From contig NZ_JBOEFY010000002.1 in the NCBI RefSeq assembly GCF_050633145.1, forward strand, positions 1 to 64,000: a stretch of 64,000 nt of DNA, read 5' to 3'. Positions 9,001 to 16,779 of this stretch are shown piece by piece. Each line of letters starts with the position of its first letter. Position 1 is the stretch's first letter. Below the pieces are notes generated by a model. That model did not search any database and was not told the origin of the DNA. It was given only the letters and a program-made list of their open reading frames with translations. The translations under genes were made by a program, and so were the position numbers. The stretch comes from Kordia sp050633145 (GTDB lineage: Bacteria > Bacteroidota > Bacteroidia > Flavobacteriales > Flavobacteriaceae).

Positions 9001-9080
9001 TTGAAGATCTTTCTGAAAAAGATACTACCTTAGCAGGAACGAAGATTTCTTTTAAAATTCCATTAGAAACGGAGTTCTAA
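6045..9080 (+). CDS. Two-component propeller sensor, LytS-type histidine kinase
   Basis: A 1011-residue membrane sensor. A signal peptide (residues 1-24) is followed by a periplasmic beta-propeller made of two-component-regulator repeats (for example 'GLPQSQVNAITQDDLGYLWIG' and several later 'xxxIWIGTxGxGxxR' units) through about residue 660. Next come a Y_Y_Y-like Ig domain (about 685-755, ending 'SRNKDW'), one transmembrane helix (about 766-786), and a coiled linker. The kinase domain has its phospho-acceptor His near residue 819 in 'LQMNPHFIFNVLNGIKG' and the ATP-binding N box near 913 ('PFVENAIRHGI'), with 'DNGIGI'. This is the LytS/His_kinase class that pairs with LytTR regulators, and one lies 319 bp downstream. 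The ligand is unknown. Confidence 0.93.
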   Translation: MKIASSVAFLLLFIVAGTWFSTAQNDQLRAYTLKDGLPQSQVNAITQDDLGYLWIGTQGGGIARFDGISFKVWNEKNGLGSNYIHALKFHKNTLLVGTHQGLSIRAKNTFDKYESPRVYDIEIVDNEVFLGTRKGIYKYTLTDKIQRVDCNTTLNSTQINDILFDGTHYWIASRRGLWRTDRLAADGKFQKMFDSDFKSIVRYKDRVIAASFTDGIFSFKNNEQGFQEVSEIRQINSINVINSDQLWINTTNAGIKRINLTDNLAEKSISKRNGLSVYNIRNVFKDRQNNVWIGSSGGGLFKFEKNNFRHYTKDNGLVANRIYALHYTNEALWVSTAESGLTKIDSTGIHQEKETSKYLDKKVKTLTNDNEGRIWAGTEGKGIYVYQKKVRDTIIYDSLLVDEVSYKTEQIEDIYSASITTDIGLPSDWISAIKIYGSYIWIATYSDGISRFQYDHEKKRIFNLRTFGTEDGIKDVGIRDIARDETGRIWYSTRKGHLGYIKNDKVTHLTHKEVTGSEVSIGTIRFHNYDMYLGTLGKGIWFSTLSKDLKFEQLQGEKKLYSNNIYQLIFDDNGVLWAGSERGVDQITLNKKNEIQNVIHYGRNDGFLGIETCHNATTKDTKGNLWFGTIDGLTKYQPSTGIQQSSKPQIHFEEVEVAYQSLDSINLQDWTNSDKQLQLTEDENDLAFQFRSVDLDNPEAIVYRYKFDNNKWSPWNQESKITFGDLDYGDHTFLAQSRNKDWLESDAIGFKFHVIQPLYKKTWFKNILWTILGLIIAFIIYSYIKRVKAKNRAIRERLQLENHMLSLEQKALRLQMNPHFIFNVLNGIKGMSRNNINKMDKTINTFAVLLRETLTNSRKDTISLDQEIKTLKNYIEVERLMASKDFSYGIDLKSDLDPEEVLIPPMLIQPFVENAIRHGIMPLQRPGELKVAFQTDANFLYATITDNGIGIQQSQKNKQSTDHQSMALQVTKERIESLAGRNTLKIEDLSEKDTTLAGTKISFKIPLETEF

Positions 9081-9136
9081 ATTTTAAATGTTGAATGTGA
9101 AATTTTAAATGTAAAAGTTTTTCAGTGCTTTGCTCT

Positions 9137-9389
9137 TAGACTTACTTAGATTTTTAGATTACTTAGACGTCTCTTCGAGTGGTTTTTCGGAATAAAATGA
9201 AGAAAAATTGTATCGAGAAGTCCTTGAAAATCCAAAATAGTTTTTGAGACAAACAGATTGCCACAAATTTCTATGAAATTCTCGCAATGACGTATCTAAA
9301 TGATTTTTGATTTTTATATTTACTAGAAGAAATTCCAATTTACCATTCCACAGGAATGATAAACACCAAATACCTAACACCTAATACCT
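9137..9389. repeat. Repeat island between sensor kinase and response regulator
   Basis: The 319-bp gap between kinase and regulator is filled with dispersed repeats. At 9137-9180 is an AT-rich stretch (TTAGATTTTTAGATTACTTAG) almost repeated at 10217-10264 beyond the regulator gene. At 9170-9222 is a half TCGAG-type element ending TTGTATCGAGAAGT. At 9240-9296 is a fragment with CAGATTGCCAC and CTCGCAATGACGT, the end of a 'GTCATTGCGAG' type repeat. At 9362-9389 are four 7-base units (AACACCA, AATACCT, AACACCT, AATACCT). No gene is visible. Confidence 0.75.
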
Positions 9390-9399
9390 TTTAAAAAAC

Positions 9400-10152
9400 A
9401 TGCTCACTACTGTTATTGTTGACGATATTCCAGCTGCTTTGCAAATGCTACAAGGCGATATTGAACGTTTACATCCTGAATTGAAAATTATCGGAACTGC
9501 ACAAAGTGTTGTGGAAACCGCGAAGTTATTACGCAAACAACAACCCGATATTTTATTTTTAGACATTATGTTGGGCGATGGTTCTGGATTTGATGTGTTA
9601 GAGATTTTTCCGAATTTGACTTCTAAAATCATCTTTGTAACTGCTAGTGATGAGTTTGCTATTAGAGCCTTTAAATTTGCTGCGATTGATTATGTATTGA
9701 AACCATATTCGGAAGAAGAACTTACGGCTGCTATTGAAAAAGCCAAAGGACAAATTCACCCAAATAAAGAGCGTTTGGATATTTTAAAGGACACTTTGGC
9801 AGCGCCAAACGAAAAGCCTACAAAAATATCGCTTCACACCTTAGACAAGATTATTATTGTTAGTATGGATGAAATTATCCGTTGTGAATCTGACAGTAAT
9901 AATACAATTTTCTACTTGCAAGACGGACAGAAAATTTTTGTAACTAAAACGCTGAAATATTTCTCAGATATGTTGAGTAATTATCAATTTTTGCGTGTCC
10001 ATCAAAGTCATTTAGTCAATCTACAATTCATTAAAGCTTTTATTAAAACCGATGGTGGTTATTTATTATTGAAAGATAAAAGTACGGTTCCTGTTTCGGT
10101 TCGTAAAAAAGTGGAAGTGATGGATATTTTGAGTAGTATTCATCGGAAATGA
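9400..10152 (+). CDS. LytTR-family response regulator
   Basis: A 250-residue regulator. The N-terminal receiver (residues 1-120) has the acidic pocket (VDD near the start), the phospho-acceptor Asp55 in 'ILFLDIMLGDG', the Thr/Ser step 'FVTAS', and the conserved Lys in 'DYVLKPY'. The C-terminal LytTR DNA-binding domain (about 145-247) carries 'ISLHTLDKIIIVSMDEIIRCESDSNNTIFYL'-like strands and the 'FLRVHQSHLVNLQFI' signature. It is the obvious partner of the upstream LytS-type kinase and should bind direct-repeat promoters after phosphorylation. The target genes are unknown; the GG-leader peptide genes just downstream are possible targets, but nothing in the sequence proves it. Confidence 0.92.
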   Translation: MLTTVIVDDIPAALQMLQGDIERLHPELKIIGTAQSVVETAKLLRKQQPDILFLDIMLGDGSGFDVLEIFPNLTSKIIFVTASDEFAIRAFKFAAIDYVLKPYSEEELTAAIEKAKGQIHPNKERLDILKDTLAAPNEKPTKISLHTLDKIIIVSMDEIIRCESDSNNTIFYLQDGQKIFVTKTLKYFSDMLSNYQFLRVHQSHLVNLQFIKAFIKTDGGYLLLKDKSTVPVSVRKKVEVMDILSSIHRK

Positions 10153-10559
10153 TTTTTCTTAGACCGCTGACGCTTTTAGATCGCTTACGCTGTTAGATAT
10201 TAGATCGCTTCGCTTTTAGACTTGCTTAGATTTTTAGACTTTTTAGATTACTTAGATGTCTCTTCGAAGGACTTCTCAATACGATTTTCTTTATATTTCG
10301 ACTGCGTTCAATATGATAGAAAATCACTCGAAGTGACGCTTTGATAATGAATCGTTATGACAAAGCACCTGTACTAATGATCTATTTCTACATCAAATCA
10401 AATAGCTATAAAAACCAGTATATCTACGAAAAACGCTCGCAATATTTACTTAACCAACAACAAATATGAAATAAAAGCTTACGCATTTACATTATATATT
10501 GTGTCTGATGAAGACTCTTATGACCTTTAAATAAATTAATTATTTAAATAGTATATAAT
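10153..10559. repeat. Repeat-rich gap before GG-leader peptide genes
   Basis: These 407 bases contain no gene. At 10162-10220 are three degenerate units of about 20 bases built on 'TTAGATCGCTTACGCT'. At 10217-10267 lies the copy of the AT-rich repeat that also precedes the regulator. From 10254 to 10342 is a mixed TCGAG-type element; embedded in it at 10293-10314 is a perfect hairpin with the constant loop TCGACTGCGTTC flanked by ATATT / AATAT arms. At 10527-10547 is an AT-only palindrome (TTAAATAA-N5-TTATTTAA) 13 bases before the next start, which could be an operator. Confidence 0.65.
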
Positions 10560-10790
10560 ATGAAAAGAAAGAGTCTTAAAAGTTTAAACTTAAGTAAAAA
10601 AACAATCTCAAATTTTAATGTAGATAAATTTGGAATTAAAGGTGGTAATACTGGTCCTGGATTCTGCCCTATTCAATCAGAAAGAGGAACACTTTGCGGA
10701 GAAGATTGTATCGTTAGTTATTGTGGCACTTGTCATTGTTATACCACTGACCCAGGTGAAATGGGACCTTGTACAGAATCAGAAAGATAG
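10560..10790 (+). CDS. GG-leader RiPP precursor peptide, Cys-rich core
   Basis: A 76-residue peptide with the leader type used by Bacteroidota class I lanthipeptide-like precursors: basic start MKRKSLKSLNLSKK, then 'TISNFN', and a double glycine at residues 28-29 as the likely cleavage site. The core of about 47 residues holds seven Cys (CGEDC, YCGTCHC and others) together with Ser and Thr, suitable for lanthionine or disulfide formation. No modification enzyme or transporter is encoded within the window. It is followed by a second precursor 185 bp downstream. The leader call is by pattern; the modified product is unknown. Confidence 0.8.
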   Translation: MKRKSLKSLNLSKKTISNFNVDKFGIKGGNTGPGFCPIQSERGTLCGEDCIVSYCGTCHCYTTDPGEMGPCTESER

Positions 10791-10813
10791 GTTTATCGTT
10801 TAAAAAAAATTAG

Positions 10814-10904
10814 AAACGTCATTGAGAAAGTTTTATAAAAATTCGTTGCAACCTGTATTATAGAAAAACAGATCACCTCGGTATACTTCCTCACAATGAC
10901 GTTT
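10814..10904. repeat. Degenerate 'GTCATTGCGAG'-type inverted repeat
   Basis: Perfect 11-bp outer arms AAACGTCATTG (10814-10824) and CAATGACGTTT (10894-10904) enclose about 70 bases including ACAGATCACCTCGG. The ends and the inner 'CAGAT' match the widespread intergenic repeat of Bacteroidota that begins CGTCATTGCGAGG; a partial copy is at 9240-9296. It sits between two precursor genes and could also end transcription of the first. Confidence 0.65.
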
Positions 10905-10974
10905 CATATTTTACATTTTGGGTAATGATTTTTCTTTTTTCACCCATATATATAAATCATTAAAAATTTATAAT

Positions 10975-11151
10975 ATGAAAAAAAAGAATTTAAAAAGCTT
11001 AAGGCTAAAGAAACAGGTAATTTCTAAGATTAATCATCAAAATATTTTAGGAGGAATTCCTGGGAAACCACCAGCACAACCGATTGCTCGAAAAACTAAA
11101 TTTACGGAATGCAGGGTTATATGTCCGTCACATCCTAGAGTATGTCCATAG
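10975..11151 (+). CDS. GG-leader RiPP precursor peptide, short core
   Basis: A 58-residue peptide. I chose the ATG at 10975 (MKKKNLKSLRLKKQ) over the in-frame one at 10918 because every sibling in the window starts with this MKKK/MKKR leader. The leader continues 'VISKINHQNILGG', with Gly-Gly at 26-27. The core of 31 residues is Pro- and Arg-rich and has three Cys (ECRVIC and RVC), with only two Thr and one Ser, so it offers few dehydration sites compared with the array at 60-62 kb. A rho-independent terminator follows directly. The mature product is unknown. Confidence 0.75.
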   Translation: MKKKNLKSLRLKKQVISKINHQNILGGIPGKPPAQPIARKTKFTECRVICPSHPRVCP

Positions 11152-11154
11152 TAT

Positions 11155-11184
11155 AAAGAGGCTGTCTGAAAAGGCAGTCTTTTT
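11155..11184 (+). terminator. Rho-independent terminator after precursor gene
   Basis: AAAGAGGCTG (11155-11164) pairs with CAGTCTTTTT (11175-11184), all ten positions pairing if two G-U pairs are allowed, around a 10-base loop. It is followed by more T. It begins 4 bases after the stop codon of the precursor gene. Confidence 0.75.
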
Positions 11185-11202
11185 TTCTTCACACCAAAAC
11201 CC

Positions 11203-11258
11203 AACACCCAACACCTAACACCTAACACCTAATACCTAATACCTAACACCTAAAATCT
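11203..11258. repeat. Period-7 tandem repeat (AACACCT/AATACCT)
   Basis: Eight consecutive 7-base units: AACACCC, AACACCT three times, AATACCT twice, AACACCT and AAAATCT. The same heptamer occurs at 9362-9389, and in reverse orientation at 20228-20248. Confidence 0.9.
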
Positions 11259-11310
11259 AAGCCATTTAATTAGAATTTCTTATCTTCAAGAACATCAAAA
11301 AACGAATATT

Positions 11311-11883
11311 ATGAAAATACTAATTATGCTCCTATTTCTAGGAATGGTCACGCTGGTTTCAGCACAAAATGAATATGAACCTTCTGAAACAAATCCGTAT
11401 GGAATTAAAAATCCTAAAGCACCAGCACAGTTAGACGATTTTAAACCGATGATTGGCGAATGTGATTGTGAATCACAACGTAGAAACCCAGACGGAACTT
11501 GGGCAAAAGCCATAAAAATGACTTGGAAGTATAGCTATATTATGAACGGAATGGCAATTCAGGATCAAACATTGAAAGCAGATGGGAAACATTCGGGAAG
11601 CATCAGACAGTTTCATAAAGACAGTTTAAAATGGTATGTGCACTATTATGCCTCTGCCTCGCCTACTCCAACTTTGGGTTCTTGGGAAGGAAAGAAAACA
11701 GAAGATGGAAAAATTATACTCTACAAACCACAAAAAGCACCAAATGGTACGGATGGCTTTTCACGTTTGACTTTTTATGATATTACCGACAAAGGTTACA
11801 AATGGATTGGCGAATGGGTAGATCCAAAAGAGACCATTAACTTTCCTTTTTGGAAGATTTCTTGTGTGAAGCGTGAGGAGTAG
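11311..11883 (+). CDS. Secreted DUF1579-like protein
   Basis: A 190-residue protein with a signal peptide (ILIMLLFLGMVTLVSA, cleavage near residue 19). The mature part resembles the family of small lipocalin-like proteins that open with 'LDDFKPMIGEC...GTWAKA' and contain 'TWKYSYIMNGMAIQDQ', 'SGSIRQFHKDSLKWYVHYY' and a final 'KWIGEWVDP'. Members are annotated as DUF1579 or lacking assignment, and the ligand is not known. It is a monocistronic gene after the precursor terminator, unlike its neighbours in content. Confidence 0.6.
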   Translation: MKILIMLLFLGMVTLVSAQNEYEPSETNPYGIKNPKAPAQLDDFKPMIGECDCESQRRNPDGTWAKAIKMTWKYSYIMNGMAIQDQTLKADGKHSGSIRQFHKDSLKWYVHYYASASPTPTLGSWEGKKTEDGKIILYKPQKAPNGTDGFSRLTFYDITDKGYKWIGEWVDPKETINFPFWKISCVKREE

Positions 11884-12268
11884 GTTTTGAGGTTTAGGTT
11901 AAAAGAACTACTTCTCTATACTCAATATTATTTCTTGGCTTGTTTGTTGGCACGAGTTCGGAAACTCGCGCTAGCGAGGGTTTGTTCCATTATTTATTGA
12001 TTCTTAATTATACTTTATGTACACACAACAGAAACTTCTACTTAAAGCTACTGTTATTTTAGATAAAGATAAATCACTAACTTTTTCCAACTTTACGGTT
12101 TTCCACAATCACCATCATAATTCACAAACAATCTTCTCATTCTTCTTAAAACACAACTGAAAACAAAGTCGTTACACATAAATAAATGTTAATTTCTTTA
12201 AGAATCTAGCTAAAATGTTTAATCTTTCACTATATTCGTTAAACAAAATAACCATTTAATCGCACATC
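11884..12268. other. Gene-free gap with a small palindromic element
   Basis: No coding frame is convincing in these 385 bases. At 11953-11968 a hairpin CGAGTT / AACTCG encloses CGGA, directly followed by the 8-bp palindrome CGCTAGCG (11969-11976). The GC-rich block stands out in very AT-rich surroundings and looks like another dispersed intergenic element. The rest holds only AT-rich sequence; TATATTCG at 12232-12239, about 30 bases before the next ATG, could be its -7 box. Confidence 0.5.
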
Positions 12269-13087
12269 ATGAAGTCATTTTTACTTAAATTTCTATCACT
12301 TTCCTTTATCGCATTGCTTTCATTTAAAGCTGGTGACACACAAAAGTTTCAAGGAAAAGCCTATTATTTTTCAAAATCGAAAATGCAATTAGGAAGTTGG
12401 GGCGCAAAACTCAGCGAAGCACAAAAGAAAGATGTAGCAGCACGTTTGAAGAACCGATTACAGAAAACCTATGTGTTGAGCTTTGATAAAGTAGCTTCGG
12501 TTTTTAAAGAAGAAGATAAGTTAGATGCAATTTCTGGAGCAACAGATACTTGGGGCGCAAATTTTACCAGAGGCGTACAATACAAGAATGTAAAAGATGT
12601 AACCTTGGTGCAAGCGCAGGAATTTTATGGGAAGAAGTTTTTGGTAAAAGATAAACTACACAAGATTGATTGGAAAATGGGGAAAGAAACGAAGCAAATT
12701 GGACAGTATACTTGTTTTAAAGCAACGGCTTCTATCTCTCAAGACGATTTGGCTTGGTATAATTTTTCATGGAGCGATTTGAGAAGAAAAGATGAAGATG
12801 GCGACGGAAAACCAGATGTTCCAATGGTTGAAGTGGAAGCTTGGTATTCATTACAAGTTCCTGTGAGTCATGGACCCGCAGAGTTTTGGGGATTACCAGG
12901 ATTGATTTTAGAAGTAAGTGCTGGCGATACAACTATATTGTGTTCTAAAATTGTCATCAATCCGAAAGAAGAAATCAAGATTGAAGCGCCAAAAAGCGGA
13001 AAAGAAATCACAAAAGATAAGTACCAAGAAACCATCAAAGGGAAAATGCAAGAAATGATGAGTAATCGAGGCAGAAGAAGAGGTTAA
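12269..13087 (+). CDS. GLPGLI family protein
   Basis: A 272-residue secreted protein of the GLPGLI family, found widely in Bacteroidota and named for the motif visible here in 'FWGLPGLILEV' (about residues 205-215). An N-terminal hydrophobic segment (FLSLSFIALLSF) is the export signal. The conserved centre includes 'DWKMGKETKQIGQYTCFKATA' type strands and 'EAWYSLQVPVSHGPAEF'. The C-terminus is basic (RGRRRG). The biochemical role of the family is not established. As is common, it precedes a TonB-dependent-receptor-like barrel gene 70 bp away, so the two are probably co-expressed and may work together at the outer membrane. Confidence 0.9.
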   Translation: MKSFLLKFLSLSFIALLSFKAGDTQKFQGKAYYFSKSKMQLGSWGAKLSEAQKKDVAARLKNRLQKTYVLSFDKVASVFKEEDKLDAISGATDTWGANFTRGVQYKNVKDVTLVQAQEFYGKKFLVKDKLHKIDWKMGKETKQIGQYTCFKATASISQDDLAWYNFSWSDLRRKDEDGDGKPDVPMVEVEAWYSLQVPVSHGPAEFWGLPGLILEVSAGDTTILCSKIVINPKEEIKIEAPKSGKEITKDKYQETIKGKMQEMMSNRGRRRG

Positions 13088-13157
13088 TTTTTTTTAGTTT
13101 AGTATTAAACTTTTACTTTAATATATAGTCTAAATAAGAAACTAACTAGAAAAACTA

Positions 13158-15866
13158 ATGAAACAAATACTTTGTATTATCCTATTCTTTGCAGCAAACT
13201 GCACTTTTGCGCAAATTAAAATGGAAGGAGTTGTAAAAGATAGCCTCAATAAACCACTAGAACTAGCAAATGTAATTGCATTGAATAAGGAAAGTAATAC
13301 CTTAGAATCATACGGAATTACAGATAAGTTTGGGAAGTACCGACTTAAATTAGCAAAGAATAGCAATTACAAAATTCAGGTAAGCTACATAGGTTTAAAG
13401 AATTTGGAACAAGAACTTTCTACCAAAGAAAGTGATATTACCAAAGACTTTATTATGAAAAGCGCCAACTCTTTAAAAGCAGTTGAGTTGACTTATGAAA
13501 TGCCTGTAACTATTAAAGGAGATACACTTGTTTATAATGCCGACTCTTTTAAGAATGGTACCGAACGGAAGCTAGAAGATGTCTTAGAAAAGTTACCTGG
13601 CGTAGAAATCAATGAAGATGGTCAGATAGAAGTTGAAGGGAAAGTCGTCAATAAGTTGATGGTAAACGGAAAAGATTTTTTTGATGGAGATACCAAATTG
13701 GCTACAAAAAATATTCCTTCTAAAGCTGTAGATAAGATTCAAGTATTGCGTAATTATTCGGAAGTTGGTCAGTTGCGAAGCGTGACTAATAATCAAGATA
13801 GTGTTGCTATTAACATCAAACTGAAAGAAGGAAAAGAAAATTTCTGGTTTGGTAATGTGACCGCTGGTAGTGGATCGTCTCCCGATAATGAACTCTATTT
13901 GTTTCAACCCAAATTATTTTATTACAGTCCAAAGTACAGTATCAATTTTATTGGAGATTTGAATAATATTGGAGAAGTTGCCTTATCACGACGCGATATT
14001 CGAGGTTTTAGCGGTGGTTTTCGTCCGCCAAGTAGAAGTAGCGGAACTAATATTAATCTCGGTGATAATGGTTTGAACTTTTTGACGAATCAGAATAATG
14101 CCTTAGAAATAGAAAGTAAATTAGCGACAGGAAACTTTAGCTATTCTCCAAATAAAGCATTGGATTTAAGCGGATTTTTAATTTATAACAGTAGCCGAAT
14201 TTTATCGAAAGAATCGAGTTTTGTACAGTATACGGATCCTGAATTAGGAATTCCTGATGAAGCCACCGAACAACGAAGCAGAGAACGCTCAGATCAAGTT
14301 GTAGCGAAATTGAGTGCTTCGTACAAACCAAACTTCAACAATCAATTAGATTATGACGTGATTGGTCGTGTTTCAAATGACACACAAAATCAAGGTGTAT
14401 TTTCATCTGTAATAGGTACTACAAATCAAATTGATGAAGTAACTCCGTATAGTTTCAATCAGAATTTAAATTATTATTATACGTTGAATGAGAATAATAT
14501 TTTTGCATTGGAAGCGCAGCATTTAATTAAGAATGAAGATCCTTTTTATAATGCAATTTTAGATAATGATACCGATAGTGCGTTTGATACAACGGCAGAT
14601 GCTTTAGGTTTAGACACTACTACTTCACAATACAATCTTCGTCAAAACAGACGTATTAAATCCAATCAGTTTGATATGAAGTTGGATTATTATAATATTT
14701 TGAATGCGCGAAGTAATATCAATATTACTTTCGGAACTATTTTGAGCAATCAGCAATTCAACTCGAATTTGTTTCAGTTTTTAGGTCCTGGATTGACATT
14801 GAATCCTATTCCAACTTTTAATGATGGACGTGCTACAAATGATACAGAATACAATTTTAGTGATATCTATTTAGGTTTTCATTACCGTTTAAAAAGTGGG
14901 AAGTTCACCTTTACGCCAGGATTTTCAGTACATGCGTATGGAAATAAAAACAGTCAGTTTGGTGTAGAGTATAAAGATAATTTCTTTAGAGTTTTACCTG
15001 ATTTTGAAACGCGAATTCAGTTTAAAAAGAGTGAAGCGTTGACCTTACGCTACCAAATGCGTAATCAGTTTACAGACGTAACTCGTTTGGCTGAAGGTTT
15101 GGTGATGAATAACTTTAATAGCTTCCAATTTGGAGAACCTGAGTTGCAAAATGCATTATCACACAATGTAAGTTTGATTTATACGAGTTTCAATCTCTTT
15201 AATTATACAAATGTATTTGCAAGAGCTTCGTATTCAAGTAATATTGATCAAATTCGTGGTTTGACAGATTTTGAAAGTGTTATTCGTACAAGTACATTTT
15301 TTAATTCGAGTTTTGCAGATGAAAATGTGAGTGTTTTTGGACGTGTACAACGTACTTTTGGAAAGATTCGCGCAACATTAAACGCTAGTTTTAATTATAG
15401 TAAAATCAATCAGTTTATTCAACAGCGACAATCGGTAAACGAAGGATTTACACAAACCTATACTCCTGCTATTCGTACAAACTTTAAAATTGCGCCAAAT
15501 GTACAATTGCGTCATCGTTATAGCGTAACTGATAATACACAAGGTGGACGAAGTACGCAGTTTACAACCAACGCGACTACGTTTGATTTTGATGCATATA
15601 TCTGGAAGCGAATTACGTTTAGAACAGATTACACCTATACAAATCAGGATTTAGGAAATGGCGAATCGCAATCATTCGAAACATGGAATGCGACACTTTC
15701 ATACAGAAAGGACAGAGATGCAAAATGGGAATATGAAATTAAGGCTACAAACCTTTTAAACATTGATTCACAAGTACGAAACAGCGCGAATAATTTATCG
15801 GTTTTCAGTCAAGAAACTTTTATTCAACCACGATTTATTACGTTCCGATTTGTGTATACATTATAA
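13158..15866 (+). CDS. TonB-dependent receptor-like outer-membrane barrel
   Basis: A 902-residue outer-membrane protein. After the signal peptide (cleavage near residue 19, 'CTFAQ') comes a carboxypeptidase-regulatory-like beta domain (about 20-100: 'MEGVVKDSLNKPLELANVIAL'). A plug-like region follows ('LEDVLEKLPGVEINEDGQIEVEGK', 'VNGKDFFDGDTK'), then a long beta-barrel rich in alternating aromatic residues and ending 'FRFVYTL' with a C-terminal aromatic pattern typical of barrels. It resembles the barrel class that accompanies GLPGLI genes. No TonB box is evident, so energy coupling is uncertain. The substrate is unknown. Confidence 0.88.
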   Translation: MKQILCIILFFAANCTFAQIKMEGVVKDSLNKPLELANVIALNKESNTLESYGITDKFGKYRLKLAKNSNYKIQVSYIGLKNLEQELSTKESDITKDFIMKSANSLKAVELTYEMPVTIKGDTLVYNADSFKNGTERKLEDVLEKLPGVEINEDGQIEVEGKVVNKLMVNGKDFFDGDTKLATKNIPSKAVDKIQVLRNYSEVGQLRSVTNNQDSVAINIKLKEGKENFWFGNVTAGSGSSPDNELYLFQPKLFYYSPKYSINFIGDLNNIGEVALSRRDIRGFSGGFRPPSRSSGTNINLGDNGLNFLTNQNNALEIESKLATGNFSYSPNKALDLSGFLIYNSSRILSKESSFVQYTDPELGIPDEATEQRSRERSDQVVAKLSASYKPNFNNQLDYDVIGRVSNDTQNQGVFSSVIGTTNQIDEVTPYSFNQNLNYYYTLNENNIFALEAQHLIKNEDPFYNAILDNDTDSAFDTTADALGLDTTTSQYNLRQNRRIKSNQFDMKLDYYNILNARSNINITFGTILSNQQFNSNLFQFLGPGLTLNPIPTFNDGRATNDTEYNFSDIYLGFHYRLKSGKFTFTPGFSVHAYGNKNSQFGVEYKDNFFRVLPDFETRIQFKKSEALTLRYQMRNQFTDVTRLAEGLVMNNFNSFQFGEPELQNALSHNVSLIYTSFNLFNYTNVFARASYSSNIDQIRGLTDFESVIRTSTFFNSSFADENVSVFGRVQRTFGKIRATLNASFNYSKINQFIQQRQSVNEGFTQTYTPAIRTNFKIAPNVQLRHRYSVTDNTQGGRSTQFTTNATTFDFDAYIWKRITFRTDYTYTNQDLGNGESQSFETWNATLSYRKDRDAKWEYEIKATNLLNIDSQVRNSANNLSVFSQETFIQPRFITFRFVYTL

Positions 15867-15936
15867 GATATACTGAATATCATTGATGATTATTCAGAAA
15901 GAAATAAAAGATAATACGTTGTAGTATTGTTAGTTG

Positions 15937-15977
15937 AAAACCGAGTAACTTTTTGTTAAAATTTGTTGTTCGGTTTT
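15937..15977 (+). terminator. Terminator after the barrel gene
   Basis: AAAACCGA (15937-15944) pairs with TCGGTTTT (15970-15977), followed by more T. It lies about 70 bases after the barrel stop codon and just before the convergent gene end at 15986, so it may serve both directions. Confidence 0.6.
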
Positions 15978-15985
15978 TATTTGTT

Positions 15986-16705
15986 TTATACTTTAGAAAG
16001 TAACTGACTTAACAACGTTTTTACTTTTTGATTGGGTTCGAAAGGAATATATTTCTTTACTTTGGTGACAAACTCTTTTTTATCAGCTGGATCTATAAAG
16101 TTTAAAATAGAAACAGCGGCGTTTAAAAAATATTCTGATAGAATGATGCGTTCTTCAGTAGATAAATTTTCCGTATCTCTAATAATTATCCATACTCCTT
16201 CCAGTTGTTGTTTTAAGCCTAGTCTCATTTGTTTTATACCATTCATTCGGACTTGATATGTCTTATCATTTTTATCAAGTGTCTTCATAAATTCTCTGAT
16301 CATAGGAATCATTTCCGCAGAAATATCTATAGCTGTTCCTTCTAAATGCATTAATTCAATTCCGAAATCATTTCCTTTTGCATAACCTGCCAAATATTTA
16401 CTTAAAACTTCTCCTATGTTCTTTTGATAGTTCATCATATAAGGACCTTTCACATCTAAACTAATAGCTTCATCACGTAAAAAGCTCTTGTAATGATTAC
16501 TAATTATCTTTTGAAATAACGCTTTTGTTTTTTCATTTTTTAAAGTAGGATAGGAATCTAAAGAAATTGTGTTTAAGTAGTTATTGAAGCTTTTATAATC
16601 TTCTATAGTCCATTCTTTATCTATTGAAGGCAATTTATTTTCTTGTGCGAATGCAGCTGTACAACATACTATTGAAACAATAAAACTTACTATTATAGAC
16701 TTCAT
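15986..16705 (-). CDS. Hypothetical secreted helical protein
   Basis: A 239-residue protein with a signal peptide (IIVSFIVSIVCCTAAFAQ, cleavage near residue 20). The mature chain is mostly helical and charged ('DKEWTIEDYKSFNNYL', 'FLRDEAISLDVKGPYMMNYQ') with no motif I recognise. It is convergent with the barrel gene and co-oriented with the lipoprotein genes upstream of it, but the 74-bp spacing and the lack of a shared theme give no functional hint. Confidence 0.65.
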   Translation of the reverse strand: MKSIIVSFIVSIVCCTAAFAQENKLPSIDKEWTIEDYKSFNNYLNTISLDSYPTLKNEKTKALFQKIISNHYKSFLRDEAISLDVKGPYMMNYQKNIGEVLSKYLAGYAKGNDFGIELMHLEGTAIDISAEMIPMIREFMKTLDKNDKTYQVRMNGIKQMRLGLKQQLEGVWIIIRDTENLSTEERIILSEYFLNAAVSILNFIDPADKKEFVTKVKKYIPFEPNQKVKTLLSQLLSKV

Positions 16706-16779
16706 TTGTATTACTTTTGATTTACGAAACTACTCATTATTATTTTAGTATGAATAGAGGCATTTATTTTTTATAGAAT

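Noticed and set aside
10918..10974. Upstream in-frame extension of the second precursor peptide
   Set aside because: All sibling peptides begin with the MKKK/MKKR leader; the extension covers AT-rich non-coding sequence.
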